A stretch of 64,000 nt of DNA from Selaginella tamariscina. Taxonomy: Eukaryota; Streptophyta; Lycopodiopsida; Selaginellales; Selaginellaceae. Location: the NCBI GenBank assembly GCA_003024785.1, contig PUQB01000502.1, positions 120,870 to 184,869 on the forward strand, written 5' to 3'. The notes under the pieces were generated by a model. That model was not told the DNA's origin and ran no database searches. It was given only the letters and a program-made list of their open reading frames with translations. Shown piece by piece: positions 24,728 through 36,594 of the stretch (within the stretch, counting starts at the first letter, position 1; each line of letters starts with the position of its first letter). The translations under genes and the position numbers were made by a program.

Positions 24728-24903
24728 GACGACAGGGAGCTCGAGAAGCTGACTCCTCTTTTGCTCAAGCTGTCAAAGGTGAAGGACATCGCTCGCTCCC
24801 TCTGGAATGGCGAGCCCAAGGAAGAGCAGCAACCGGGCAAAGCAGGTCGGTCCAAGGCCAAGCCACAGGAAGAAGGTGCTAGCTCGACGCTCTCCAGCGT
24901 AGC
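24728..24903 (+). pseudogene. Tail fragment of FCP1/NIF-type HAD phosphatase gene
   Basis: Encodes DDRELEKLTPLLLKLSKV and SLWNGEPKEEQQPGK, matching the last 55 or so residues of the genes at 36058-36594 and 37540-38054. The catalytic N-terminal two thirds are absent, and one base shift occurs near the Lys-rich end (about 24870). The upstream border falls within the codons for AFKG, consistent with a truncated duplicate. Confidence 0.85.
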
Positions 24904-25094
24904 GGGAAGACCATTTGATTTTCTGAAACGATGAGTTGATGAGTCTTCATTTACTTTCTTTCGTTCGTGTAAGCCACACACACACACACACTCCAACTGA
25001 CTGTCAAGCACGTCAATCAGAACACACATATGAGTCCGAAGTTCTTTTTTATTTAGATGAAAGTGCCTCAGCATATGCAATATGCAATAGTGCC

Positions 25095-26263
25095 TCAGCG
25101 TTTTTGCGTCTTCTGATCGAGCTTCTTCTTTAACTTGATCCTAGTTTCATGACTGAGTTCAATTTCTTTAAGGATCTGAATCGCAAATTCGAACCAGTCG
25201 GTTCCAGCTGAGATAAGAAACCCAAGTGAAAATATAGACCACAGCGGACTACCTGGCGTAGGCATGTAGGGCCTAAACACGACTGTTGTTAGTAAAAGAA
25301 CATTGCTCTTGATTACGAAAAAACTACCTGTCCCGACGGACTATGCTCGTTGCCAGTTTGGCGGCATCGGCGATGAATGACCCAACTGCACCGAAATCTA
25401 AACATATAATTCGCACTTGGTTTTCTCTCTTTGTGAGGCAAAACTCTACATCCCGTGCATCAGTGTGAGCCTGCACACACACACACACACAATCAATCTT
25501 CCTTTAACTCACAACCCATTCACCTTGAACAGTAGAAAGCTGATGAACCGCCCCATAGCGAACGCCACTTGCACTGGAAGAATGTAGTTACACTGCTTCC
25601 GCTTCCCTTCCTTGCGCTCGGCAACGACAAGGTAATCTTGAGTGCTCTCTCCCAGAAACACATGTTCGAGATTCTGGATGCGCTCCATTATAATCTGGCC
25701 TTGTTCGGGTAAACAGCTGTGAGGTATAGGCACGGACACACGCAAAGGAGGCGCTTCGTCCACGGCGACAGTGTAGATTGATTTGTGCATCTGCACACAG
25801 TACAAGCATGATTTCAACACAACAAAAGAGAAGACATCTCACCTGAAACTCTGCCTCAGCAAGCCCCTTGTGGACCGTTTTGACAACCAAAGAGTCGTCG
25901 ATAGCGGCAATCTGACCATGATTGCCTTCGTCGATCTTCATCATTCTCACGGGAAGCTTTGGGAGTGGGCCGGAGTACCCACAGTCCGGAGGCGAAGTCA
26001 CCTGGAATCAGAGCATTGTGAAGATCTAATCCGAATCAAGAACTCGCATTTCATTGTAGTACCTGCTTGAGGGCTGTAGCAAGAGCACTGGTCAAGGCAA
26101 AATCTTCCTGCGTCACCGTGACCCTTGCTACTGCTATGGCTGCGTCTCTCAGCTCCATGTTCCTGCTTCTCAGTGCATCGACGAGCCTCCTGCAGTCGCA
26201 CCTGCTTCCAGGCTTTAAATGCCAGTAAACCAGATGATGGATTATCTCTGTTTCCATCTCCAT
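25095..26263 (-). CDS. DUF3669-like (protein-kinase-fold) protein, five exons, intact
   Basis: Exons on the complement: 26063-26263, 25843-26001, 25524-25790, 25328-25470, 25095-25272. All borders are GT-AG and the frame stays open for about 315 codons to a TGA at 25095. Features recall a degenerate kinase/phosphotransferase fold: a Gly-containing strand then LVVKT (candidate nucleotide-site Lys) in exon 2, IIMERIQ (hinge-like) in exon 3, and HTDARDVEFCL followed by ICLDFG (catalytic-loop- and DFG-like) in exon 4. This pattern resembles Pfam DUF3669, best known from fungi; that match is from memory and unverified. An acceptor-like TTGCAG precedes the chosen ATG at 26263, so an upstream exon may exist. 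Activity and substrate are unknown. Unlike its neighbours it has no frame break. Confidence 0.6.
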
Positions 26264-26413
26264 CCTGCAAGAGACAATGCAGATCTCGCAAGCCTGTGGA
26301 TCAAGTGTGCTCGCGCGCTGAGAAGTGAATTCTTAAGTTTAGGACAAGTATACGATGCATCCGTACAGGTTGTTATTTCCGGTCCTTCCTGGAAAGATTG
26401 CGCGAAGTGAAAT

Positions 26414-26472
26414 TATAACGTTCATGATTAGTAACACACTAAAGGTGTGCAGTTCGAACCTGTACAAAGCCA
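26414..26472 (+). pseudogene. tRNA-Val-like fragment
   Basis: The 3' part looks like a tRNA: AGTAACACACTA resembles a Val(AAC) anticodon arm, GTGCAGTTCGAACCTGTAC a T arm, and AAAGCCA an acceptor end. The 5' acceptor and D arm are not recognisable, so it is a truncated remnant. Confidence 0.35.
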
Positions 26473-27255
26473 AATTACTTTTAAGAACTTTAATTAAATT
26501 AACTTTAATTAATTAAAATTACACCACAAAATTAGGAATCTCCAATGATACCCATTTAAATGGCCTCTATCTTCGGCAAGGAAGTCCTTGGAAAAGGTGT
26601 GTGGTGCGCGTGCGTGCGTGTGTAAATTTTCATACAAGTTTTTGTGTACAACAAACACGAAGGCGTATGTGCACATATTGGCGTAGTGCTACTCTTAGTG
26701 GATGTGTGTATGTACATGTGTGGTATTAAGTAGCTGTTATACACACATATGATATGTATATACATATATATACACGTGTGCACACACCCATATATTGTGT
26801 TTACAAATTCGCCTATAGAGTATAATGCCTCTACTTATATGTGTATGGTTTATATTTCCTCCATTCACGTCTATATGTATGTATTGTGTCTAGCTGTACA
26901 CATCTATCTGTATGCAATGTAATGTGTATAAGCACTTCTTACATCACATCTTTAGTTTCTGGGCAATATATGTTAGTTTTATTAATTAAACGTACGTGGT
27001 GGATAACAAACAAATATATAAATGATCAGCATGTATAAGTTTACTGATCCACAGATTAATATTGATCATACACAAACACACGCATGTTTTCTGGTTCCAA
27101 TAGAAACGGGGCGGAGGGACACTATATTTGCAAGCAACCTTAATGCAGACGATGCTTTACCAGCACCTACAATCTCAATTAGACAAGGCCTTGACACTTC
27201 AGAAGTGTTGCATTATTAAGTAACACAATGTTACACGCTTTATTTAAATACGTCT
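26473..27255. other. Intergenic region upstream of gypsy element 2
   Basis: AT-rich with CA/TA simple runs. A 45-codon open segment at about 27085-27219 (contains FLVPIETGRRDTIFASNL) is compositionally protein-like, but I cannot assign it. Confidence 0.35.
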
Positions 27256-27452
27256 TGAAAGAAGAGATAAATAAATATGCACAGAATATAATACTTTATT
27301 CAGCTCAAAACCTTGCTTATATACACGAGACCTTCTACCACGTGGCACACATGTGACATGTGGCACTGACACATGGGGCCAGATCACCACCCATGTGTCA
27401 CTATGCATGTGTGTATATACACATGCATATATACAGTATGTAGTACCTTACA
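27256..27452 (-). repeat. 3' LTR of gypsy element 2
   Basis: Matches 32012-32190 and, more distantly, the LTRs at 3012 and 7713. Shared blocks are CACTGACACATGGGGCCAGA and GCATGTGTGTATATACACAT. Confidence 0.88.
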
Positions 27453-29630
27453 TTATCCTCCCCTTTGCGGCTGTGTCGATGGTGATGGATCTAATGGTCT
27501 TTGAATCTGTGTAAGCTGGCTCATCTAACGTATGAATGAATGTACTTAACGAGTCTCGAACGACAAACTGTTTCATTCGAACTATATGAACTATCTCAAC
27601 CTCATGCGATCCCACTGACTGTACTTGATACACATGAAGACCAACCTTTTGAAGTACTTAGTAGGGACCAAGTCACTTATATAATAAACCAGTTGCAAGT
27701 CTAGGTGCAATCAGCTTGGGAAAATGTACCAGTGCTAAGTCATCTTCATCATAATCTAGTGGAATTTGATGTCATGCATTGTAAAAAGATTGATGCCGTA
27801 TTTGAGCTTAATCAAGATGTTCAGCAGATTCTGCATGCAGAAGAGGTAAGACAACATCTAAGTGTTGAGCCTACATCTTTGCATCCTTGGCACATGGCAG
27901 ATTCGATAATAAACCTAATTCACTAGGCAACTTAGGATCATACCATAATGCCTTGAATGCAATTGAATTTTGAATGCCTGTTACATAAGCAAATCTCAAG
28001 CATCGCAAATACCAATCCCAATCAGTATGATTAAAGTTTACATACTTCGAGATCATACCCTTGAAGGTCCAATTTAATCGCTCCACACAACCATTAGTTT
28101 GTGGATGATATGGAGAGACAAATAAGTGTTTTACTCTTAACCTTTCACACAACACTCGAAATACTTCTGCAATGAAAGCGGGACCATTATTTAATAATAT
28201 CCGCTCTAAACAAGAATGTTGCAAAGCCACATTATAAAACATAAATAAAGATGTTGACATGGCAGAAGAGCACCAACCTTCACCCAACGAGTTAAATAAT
28301 CAAATACAATAATGATGTACTAGTTATATTGAGAAGAACGTGGAAAAGGTCTCATTAAATCCACTGCAATTAACTCAAAAGGGTGAGAGACATTGATGAA
28401 TTATAAGACTCTCATGTCCCAAGTCGTAAAGGAATTTCGAGTTTGACAAATGGGATAGCTTTGAATATACATGATCACATCAGCATGCATGTGGGGTTAA
28501 TAAAAGAATTGACAGAGCTTCTTCAACACTCGTTGGTGACCAATATGACTTCCAACAATAAGTGAATCATGATATGCTCGAAGAAGGTACGGAACATATG
28601 CAGAGGATACAACCAAACACAATTTGTCTTCTGGATTTATCCCAATAAAATATAATAAACCATCATGAAGTTGAATTGAGCATGATATTGTCGAAATCGA
28701 GGTTCAGAAAAAGGATTTGCAAACGCATCCCGTAATTGCCTCGTTCACAATTCATGTTTTTGGGCATCCTGCCACTGTTCTAAGGATGGTAAGTCGGCAT
28801 CGAATACCTGAGGGGCTTGTATCAAATTAAATGCCACAGCTACTGCATGAGCAAGCAAAGTGGAATTGAAAAGGGGTGCTCGAGAAAATGCATACGCATC
28901 CACCATTGTTTGCCCAAGCTTGTGCATCACTTTAAAGCTATATACCTGGATACGTAATGCCCATCTGGCTACACGACTCACTAAATTCTTCCTTTTAATA
29001 AAGAAGTGACAAGGCATGATCATACTCCAAAAGTGTTTCATTCCCATGCAAGTAGGCATGAAGTCGTTCAAACCCCAAATAGCAACAAGGCATTCTTTTT
29101 CAGTAGTAGAATAATTCCACTCAGCAGGCTAAAGTACTCGATTAATGTAAGCCACCGGGTGTCGAATCGTAAGATTTGTAGCATCAGTTTGCATCAACAC
29201 ACCACCAATACTAATATATGATGTATCTACTCGTAAAATGAATGAACGAGTAAAATCTGGGTATTGAAGTAGTGGTGTAGTTGTCAAGAATTTCTTTAAT
29301 CGGTCAAATGTATGCTGACACTTGCGAGTTCACCTGAAAAGTACATGTGGATGAATTAACTCTCGAAGAGGGGCAATTCAATCAACAAAATAATCGATGA
29401 ATCGACCTAAGTACTGCACCTTGTCCAAGAAATGCTGGACTTCTTGTACCGTACAGGACGAGGGAACTCTTGAACAGCTTGCAACTCCGTTGGATCCACT
29501 TATAAATCTTCTCGAGATATACGGTAACTCAAGTAAGTGGTGTCGATCGAACCGAACACACTTTTCAAGTTTCAACTTCAAGCCAACTTCTCGAAATCGA
29601 TTAAAAACTTGTCGTACATCACGAATGTGA

Positions 29631-29750
29631 TCCTCCCAAGAACTAGACCCATGAATAAGCACATCCTCGATGAAATCGGTAGTGATATCATCCTCCCAAG
29701 AACTAGACCCATGAATAAGCACATCCTCGATGAAATCGGTAATGATATCA
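29631..29750. repeat. 60-bp in-frame tandem duplication within reverse transcriptase
   Basis: Two adjacent 60-bp units differ at one base. On the complement each encodes TTDFIEDVLIHGSSSWED, i.e. the RT active-site loop. The duplication adds 20 residues without a frameshift. Element 1 has a single unit. Confidence 0.92.
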
Positions 29751-32011
29751 GGCATATCTAAAAGAAGCTCATCCATCATGCGTTGAAAGGTGGCAGGAGC
29801 TAAAGTCAATTCAAAGGGCATGACCAAAAACTCGTAAAGACCAAATGGTGTCCGAAAATGCCATTTTTGGAATATCCTTCTCAATTATAAGAACTTTACC
29901 AGTATCCTGATGCCAATTCAACTTAGTAAGCCATCGAATATGACCCAAATGATCTAATAGATCGACAAAGTTCAAAAGTGGATAAACATCTTTGACAGTA
30001 ACATCATTAAGAAGTCAATAATCCATACAGAATCGTAGAGATCCATCAGGCTTGGAAACCAAATGAGGTTCACAGCCCATGGACTCCGTGATGGACAACA
30101 CACCCGCTTACCAATCATATCAGTAAAAATGTTTGCATGAGTAATAACTTTTTTGGTGAACTGTGTTGAACCAGGACTTTGGAAAGCTTTGCATTGCCAG
30201 TGGGTATATAATGTCGAGTCTTCACACATGCACCTTGGGACAAATCAAAATTTGAACAAATTTGCATACTACTGCTTAAGTTGTTTGATGCAATGTGTTC
30301 GGTACTCAAGTGACGGATCCGGTATTTGAACCTGTTGAGATGAACACCACCCCAAGACCAGGATCAAAGGATCTGTATGCATGATATAAATAGTAACAAG
30401 CTAGACATAAAGGAATAAACTGCAGAGACATAGACTCCAAGTCTAATATGAAGGAGAAAGTGAAAAATCACACATACCTTTCGACTGCTTTAACCAATCA
30501 CATCCCAGAATAATGTCAAAGATTTGAGAAAGACAACCCTAAAGAGACCCATACGGTTGTCACCCATAACTAATGTAGTCGAAGTGGTGTACTATGATAT
30601 TGCATGAAACTGCCCACTACCATATAAAATGCAAAACCTTATCTGCATGTCTTAAGGATAATGAGCACCGATGTGCCAAAGAAGTAATTATGGAAGACAT
30701 ACTAGATCCTGTATCCACAAGCACTATGACTGAAAAATCATTCACCCGTGCAAAAAATGTGAAAACTAGATGATCTTGTGGAACTTGCAATCCTTGATAT
30801 GCATAGCAGAAAAAACATGGAGGTGAAGTCTTCATCGCACGGGATCCCCCGTTGCCCGTACAATTATTAATTTTCTGCAACAAATTCACCTGCAAGAGAG
30901 CTTCGTCATCTAAAAACTCATCATAAAAACATAATGGCCTCCATAGGCACATTATTCAGAACATATAGTCACTAACCTAGATGTGGTGCACACCAATCAG
31001 GATCACATCATATGCCCGTCAAGTATTTTCAGGAGCCCAACATGCCCAATAATGAACTTGATTGGATCGACATGCATTGTTCTGATTCCTCCTGTCACGA
31101 ATCTGTGGATTTTGAACACCACGGGCAAGAGCAAGTGCATGAGGATTTCATGGAGGTGGTCCATGGGGTTGGCCCCGAGGTGGCCCATGTGCAAGAGGTC
31201 GACCATGAAGGGCTTGTCGTGCGGGCACATATGCAGCAGCATCAACCTACATTGGATCAACACACTAAATAAGAAGAGCAGGTAACCAGAGGGGACCACA
31301 GCCCTCACCAGGCACCAACTTAAATCATTGAGCTAGTGCAAAAGCCTCCTCCAATGTAGTAAGATGTAGAGCCCGAATGAATCGAATGAGTTCAGGTTGC
31401 ATAATTGGCCATAACATACTGAGCTTAATGGGTTCATGCATGTTAGGATATGCACGCCGAGCTAAATCCCCAAACTTAATACTGAACCGCATAAAGACTC
31501 ACCAGGATGTTGTTATATCATATGTAGTTGTTGGAAAGCATTATCTAGTCCTCAACTTTGCCAAACGTATGTTAAAGGCACTTCGTCAGTTGGTTACTAT
31601 TGGCTTGAATCTTTGTAGCCAATCCATTATATCATTTGAGCGCCAGGCCTTCCAAATATGTAGGGAATTCTTTGAGAGCACAAGCTTCATCCCAATCGTG
31701 ATACCGAACAATAACTTGAAAATGATTAAATCAATGGTATATATCATCTCTTAGATCATCACAAAAAGATCGGGGTCAAATGCTTGGATTTGTGGCTTGT
31801 GAAGAAGACGAAAGAGTATTAGAAACAGATCCCCTGACAGGAGGCTCAGGCAGGGAAGAAGAGGACAGACCCTCAATAAAGCACTCCAATGACTCTTAGT
31901 CTGTGCATAAATAGCAATTGCAATAATATTAAAAGCCATCTTCACATTCATTGTCATGAAAACAAGAAAAGGAAGATATGGAAGAGAAGAAATACCCAAC
32001 TTGTCCACCAA

Positions 32012-32190
32012 CGAAAGAACAGATAAATATGCACAGAATACGATACTTTATTCAGCTCAAAACCATGCTTATATACAACAAACCTTTTGCCATGTGGCAC
32101 ACATGCAACACGTGGGCCAGATCACCACCCATGTGTCATTATGCATATGTGTATATATACATGCATATATACAGTATGTAGTACCTTACA
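32012..32190 (-). repeat. 5' LTR of gypsy element 2
   Basis: Shorter than its partner owing to a deletion of about 20 bp around 32110 (the CTGACACATGGGG block is missing). It starts with CG instead of TG. Ends CTTACA like the other LTRs. Confidence 0.85.
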
Positions 32191-32439
32191 ATTTCTGTAT
32201 AGAGAAATGTGAATATTAATATATTATGAAAGTAATAACTTTAATAATATATCAAACATCTTATACTTGATTATTGTATACATAATGGTTTATTGATAAT
32301 AGCTTTCCTAAATCTCACTGTTGTATTTACGCTTAATATTAAAATATATTCTTGGGGTTGGATATATGCCGTGTGTGTGTGGTGTGTGTGTGAGAGAGAG
32401 AGAGGAGAGAGAGAGAGGTACGTATATATGAGAAATGTT

Positions 32440-33430
32440 TTAAAGGATTTCCGTATGAACTCTGGTACTCGTGCCATTGCTCTCACTGCGTTGTTGAAGC
32501 TTTCATCTTGCTTTCCGTCATGTAAAGAGTTAGTATCACTCCTTTACGTATGTAAATTAAGAAATATATTCGTTACCACAGGATGACCACTATAAATACA
32601 TATTGTATATTTACATATACACAATTCTATGTACCGTATACAATGTAGTATAGTGCGCAAACACACGCACCATATATATATATATCAGCCTAGACGGTAT
32701 ATAGTGTAACACTTTGTAAGCTCTTTTCCGCGGACAGGAGGATAAAGGATATTATACAACAATACAAGGGAAGTTTGATACTTGAGTTGCAACAAAGAGC
32801 CATTGAGTTCACATCAATACTTAGCAAGCATCAAAATATCAAGTAAGATATTGACATTAATATTTTCGTATGGAGCTGTACATATATAACATATACTGAC
32901 ATACATAGTATATATCACATGTATAGATATCAGCATGTTAATATGAATGTTATTGGGTTTTCGTTCCAGAGGTGCTCTACTTGAAAAGATGCCAACCCTT
33001 GATGCAGTTGCCTACAGTACAAAGAGAGCGGATGCTGCCGGTGCGTCCGTTGCCAATGGGAGAGTATCCGTGCATGAGTTGTCTAACGGGTACTATTATC
33101 CTACACTAGATATATATGTGTACATACATGCATCAATGTATGTATGTTCATGGCTTGAATATGTGTGTCTGTGTGTGTGTATGAGAAGATCTCTATTGAA
33201 AGTGGAGAAGAGAGCATGGATTATGAATGTGTTTGTGTGTGCATGTCTGTGTGTGTGTGTGTGTGTGTGTGTTGTGTGACTTCTTTCTGATTACAGACCT
33301 GCTGCTCAACCGGTTTGATCTTTTGAATCTCAATGTTGATGATACACTCCTGTTCAACGAAAGTCTATTGGTGACGTGCTCTTTAGACCTGCTGGAGCCA
33401 ATCCTAGTGCACCTGCAGCACCTCAAGGTA
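32440..33430 (+). pseudogene. AP-1 complex subunit gamma (gamma-adaptin), trunk end and hinge only
   Basis: Gamma-adaptin is a large subunit of the AP-1 clathrin adaptor at the trans-Golgi network and endosomes. Exon-like blocks: about 32449-32530 (TRAIALTALLKLSSCFPSC); 32741-32842 (IKDIIQQYKGSLILELQQRA, IEFTSILSKHQNI), with a clean donor GTAAGA; 32970-33090 (LLEKMPTLDAVAY); 33297-33427, hinge-like, where RPAAQPV, DLLNLNVDD and FRPAGANPSAPAAP occur in different frames. This corresponds to the end of the trunk plus the start of the hinge. The first 500-odd residues and the C-terminal ear are absent. Gypsy element 2 lies immediately upstream, and COG2-like exons follow downstream on the same strand where the ear should be. 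Confidence 0.75.
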
Positions 33431-33904
33431 ATAAATACCTCATGTGTTGCTATATCTGCATTACATGTAGCTTTTAGTCAATACTTCGCAGGATATTTTT
33501 AGGATATGCTGTCAAGTATTATTTATTGTTGCAAAATAATGATTATAATACACTATACCTATGTAGCATAAGCATCAAGTATATGTTGCTTTATAGAATT
33601 GTGTAGCTCCATACATACCACACATTTGGATGTCCGCTGTGAAGTAATATTGCTGCATGTAAGTAGTAAAGACGTGTAGCTCTAATATCACTATACATTC
33701 TATACAGATCATGACGATGCCGCAGGTACTGGCTATATTACACAGGCGCGCATGCGCGGTTGTAGATGCCTACACAGATATCTAAACTCTCATAAGAGAA
33801 CATTTTAAATGGCGTTAGTATATGTATATTGCACATGTATAATGCTTGCGGTTTACTATTGTTTTAGTATTTATATACATATCTGTTTTTACTTTAATTT
33901 ATCT

Positions 33905-35335
33905 AAATGCAGGAGCTGAGGAAGTCTTTCGCCGGACTATACTGGCTCCTTTTTTTTCAAAGATTATTCCCGCAACCTCGACAAGAGACTTAGTTGGTGG
34001 TAGAGAGAGAGAGAGATTGAGAGATTTACAACTTACAACTTCAGAATTTCATAGAAATTACTGCAAGTTTCTCCTAGACATAGTCGCATCTACTTGTGTG
34101 TGTGACTGTGTGCGTTGGGTGGATAAACTAACTGCATACTTTCATGTTTTAATCAAAACTCTATTCTGAAACAAGGTCATACCGCTATTCAACGAGGTAA
34201 ACCAGGAGCTCTTTCTCCTGGTATACCTGCAGAGTTCTTAGAAATCAAGCTTAAAGTTTTTATTATTTGTTGAAAGTAATATTCGTAAGTTCATTTTTAT
34301 TATTCACGTCTTCCATCTTAATATTATATAGCAGTATCATAGGAACCTTTTCAACTTATTTAGTACATTTTATACCAATAAGGATACCCGTATTAAAGAA
34401 ATTATTGTTAGATGTTATCATGATTGAGCGTAATCGTTTTTTTTTGTCAGGATTTTGCCCATCACACTCTGCAGTTCTTGCTCTTCGTTCTCAACCAGGA
34501 TACGCAGACTTCATGAAGCTGTGGAACTTGGGAGTCTATTTCACTCTACGGTAAGTTTTTCAATATAACTATATATACTGAATATTGAGTGACCTCGTTT
34601 GACAATGTTCTTAACGAGGGACTTACACGGACTTCTTCGGATGAGGACGGCAGCAGTGTGAAACTCTGGGAATTACACAGCGTTGTTGGAACGAGAATGT
34701 TTATGTGGCGGCTCTTGTTATAGATTTCTTAAGCTGAGCCTACAATTAACGTCCAGGTCTATTTGAATATACGTACATACTCTTAAGTATTGGCATGCGT
34801 ATTTCAATGTTATTAGTACGAATTGTTTGTCACACCGTGAAAAACCCACTGCGCATATCTAAATAGCAAGTAAGCACAAATAGAACATATTTGTTTATGC
34901 GGAGGATTTTCTGCTGGTATGCGTTACATGCGCATATATAACGAAACGGACAATATATAGAAAATGTGGTGAATATTCTCGGTCCAGCTGCTGAGAAGCT
35001 TTGTAGGCAGAGTATATTCTCAATCTTTACTTGATGGTAAAAAATGCCTTGACATAATTAACTACATTATACTAATAAGAGTATAGGTTGCATCTAATTA
35101 GATAATTAAACGACATAATCTGTTCTTGCACACTTGATATTGGTAGCAGTGGAGAGTTTGGAAACATATATACACTTGTTTATATATATATATAGTCTGA
35201 TATCATGACTAGCAAATCATACGGTAGTATATATAATACGTTGGATCTGAAGCCTTTGAAAGGAATTACAACAACGTTCCGGATGATTAACAAGCTTCTT
35301 CCGACGAGTCTATGTACTGAACATATTTCAAGGTA
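33905..35335 (+). pseudogene. COG2 (conserved oligomeric Golgi subunit 2), middle and C-terminal exons, copy 1
   Basis: COG2 is a lobe-A subunit of the COG tethering complex for retrograde Golgi vesicles. Blocks: 33912-34090 (EEVFRRTILAPFFSKIIPA, YCKFLLDIVAS); 34176-34260 (KPGALSPGIPAEFLE, with a broken continuation); 34451-34550 (FCPSHSAVLALRS, DFMKLWNLGVYFTLR), cleanly bounded by CAG and GTAAG; about 35232-35333 (LKGITTTFRMINKLLP). These match, in order, the region of plant COG2 from the FSPG segment to the conserved LKGITATYRMTNK-like segment. N-terminal exons are not seen, and exons between 34550 and 35230 are missing. Telltale remnants of the next exons lie at about 35410-35445 and 35650-35720. 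Confidence 0.72.
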
Positions 35336-36050
35336 TATTATGTACACACACCTTTATATATATGCATGTGTGCGGTGCTATATTAGTCATGTAATTTACA
35401 CACAACAATCGATACTCAACTTGGTAGTAAGAAACGTGATGAATTTCTAAATATACACAAGCGTTTATGTGTGTATGCACACATTCAGACGCACACTCAA
35501 CTATTTATTTGTTTAATAGGTAAGGGAAACCGACTCTTCATTACTACGGTTTAGACAGACCCCTGTTCCGGCCATTTATATTAACAATTATATTGGCATA
35601 AGTGACAGATATTATATAAGTGATTATTAAATCATAGTGAAAAGGAAAATCCAAGTCGGGTTGTGTTTAGATCGCTGTCTCCAGAGGTTCCACCACATCT
35701 TATTGCTCTTTTAAGTCCCTAGATTATATAAACATTAGATTTGATACAATATAACCATAAGTTGTGTACTCCACCTCACATTGCCCTTTGATGCAAGCAT
35801 CAAAATCTTTTGTAATTAATATCTTTTTTTCCTTTTCTGAATAGCGTGTGTATCTTTCTAAATTACTTTTCCTATATGCTTTGTGTACTTTGTAGTTTAT
35901 AATACTATCTCTCTCTCCACACACACACACACACACACACGCGGGAACACACGGGAAGACCCTCCCGCAGCATAGTATAAACATTATTGTTCTTCCAATC
36001 GATCGTGTATTCACCTACTAAATACAAAGTCAGAAAATCAAACTGGTGGT
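34440..36050 (+). repeat. Segmental duplication, unit 1
   Basis: Colinear with 38180-39690. Shared landmarks: the TTTTTTGTCAGGATT acceptor (34440, 38190); TATTGAGTGACCTCG (34580, 38243); ATTACACAGCGTTGTTGGAACGAGAATG (about 34670, 38262); TTGGTAGTAAGAAACGTGA (35420, 39062); CCCTCCCGCAGCA (35960, 39622). Length and content differ by many indels. Confidence 0.85.
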
Positions 36051-36057
36051 CTTTCCG

Positions 36058-36594
36058 CTAGGCTCGAGTGCGTCGAGCTAGCACCTTCTTCTTGTCCTTG
36101 GCCTTGGACTGAGCTTCTTTGCCCGGCTGCTGCTCTTCCTTGGGCTCGCCATTCCAAAGGAAGCGAGTGACGTCATCCACCTTGGACAGCTTGAGCAAAA
36201 GGGGCGTCAGCTTCTCGAGCTCCCTGTCGTCCGCATCACCTTTGAAGGCCTTGATCTCGATGCCATTGTGCGGGCACAGCCTGAAATTGGCTCGAACATC
36301 ATCCAGCCACACCAGCCGCTTCATGTCGACGTTGTCGAGCTTGGAGACATCTTTGATGAAACCCTGTCTGCACCTGGTGCAATCCTTGATGCTGTGTGTC
36401 TCGCTGATCACATCTGGAAGCGCGGCCACCGATTCCGTCACGTGCTTGGAGTCGGCCGCGCTGAATATCACAATCTTGTACACACCTGCCATCTTGGTGA
36501 GGAACGCGTCCACACCAGGCCTCTTTACCAGACGGCAATTCTTGTTGCAGATCAGCGTATCATCTAGATCCAGCACCAGCAGCGCTCTAGCCAT
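36058..36594 (-). CDS. FCP1/NIF-domain HAD phosphatase, single exon, intact
   Basis: A 178-codon uninterrupted frame. HAD phosphatases of the FCP1/SCP/TIM50 group use a DxDxT motif for an aspartyl-phosphate intermediate; SCP-type members dephosphorylate Ser/Thr in proteins such as RNA polymerase II CTD. Here residues 6-14 read LVLDLDDTL with both catalytic Asp. Motif II-like IVIFSAADSKHV lies at about 40-52, and motif III/IV DMKRLVWLDDVRANFRLCP at about 91-110 (LDD being the acidic pair). A Lys-rich tail follows ELEKLTPLLLKLSKV. Residues CTRCRQG resemble half of a zinc knuckle. At 178 residues it is a bare catalytic domain, with no transit peptide or BRCT. Substrate unknown. A telo-box-like ACCCTAAA lies about 25 bp upstream of the ATG. 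It forms an inverted pair with the gene at 37540. Confidence 0.88.
   Translation of the reverse strand: MARALLVLDLDDTLICNKNCRLVKRPGVDAFLTKMAGVYKIVIFSAADSKHVTESVAALPDVISETHSIKDCTRCRQGFIKDVSKLDNVDMKRLVWLDDVRANFRLCPHNGIEIKAFKGDADDRELEKLTPLLLKLSKVDDVTRFLWNGEPKEEQQPGKEAQSKAKDKKKVLARRTRA

Larger units (their letters stand above)
27256..32190 (-). mobile_element. Ty3/gypsy LTR retrotransposon, element 2 (decayed)
   Basis: Same family, orientation and domain order as the element at 3.0-7.9 kb. LTRs are 27256-27452 and about 32012-32190; the right copy begins CG instead of TG. Complement order: gag with a ruined zinc knuckle near 31010-31060 (Cys to Tyr, His to Asn, a stop), protease DTGSS near 30700, RT 29884-29378, RNase H near 29000-28770, integrase core near 28240-27900. 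The RT catalytic motif reads FIED instead of FIDD and is duplicated in tandem. A polypurine tract adjoins the left LTR. No clear target duplication. It ends about 250 bp before gamma-adaptin exons that lack their 5' partners. Confidence 0.9.

Noticed and set aside
25998..26328. Overlapping frames on both strands within the DUF3669-like first exon
   Set aside because: Alternative frames give no splice-consistent continuation, whereas the chosen frame continues through four further exons.
27085..27219. Possible small protein upstream of gypsy element 2
   Set aside because: No family recognised, no splice or start context; could be chance in a 45-codon stretch.
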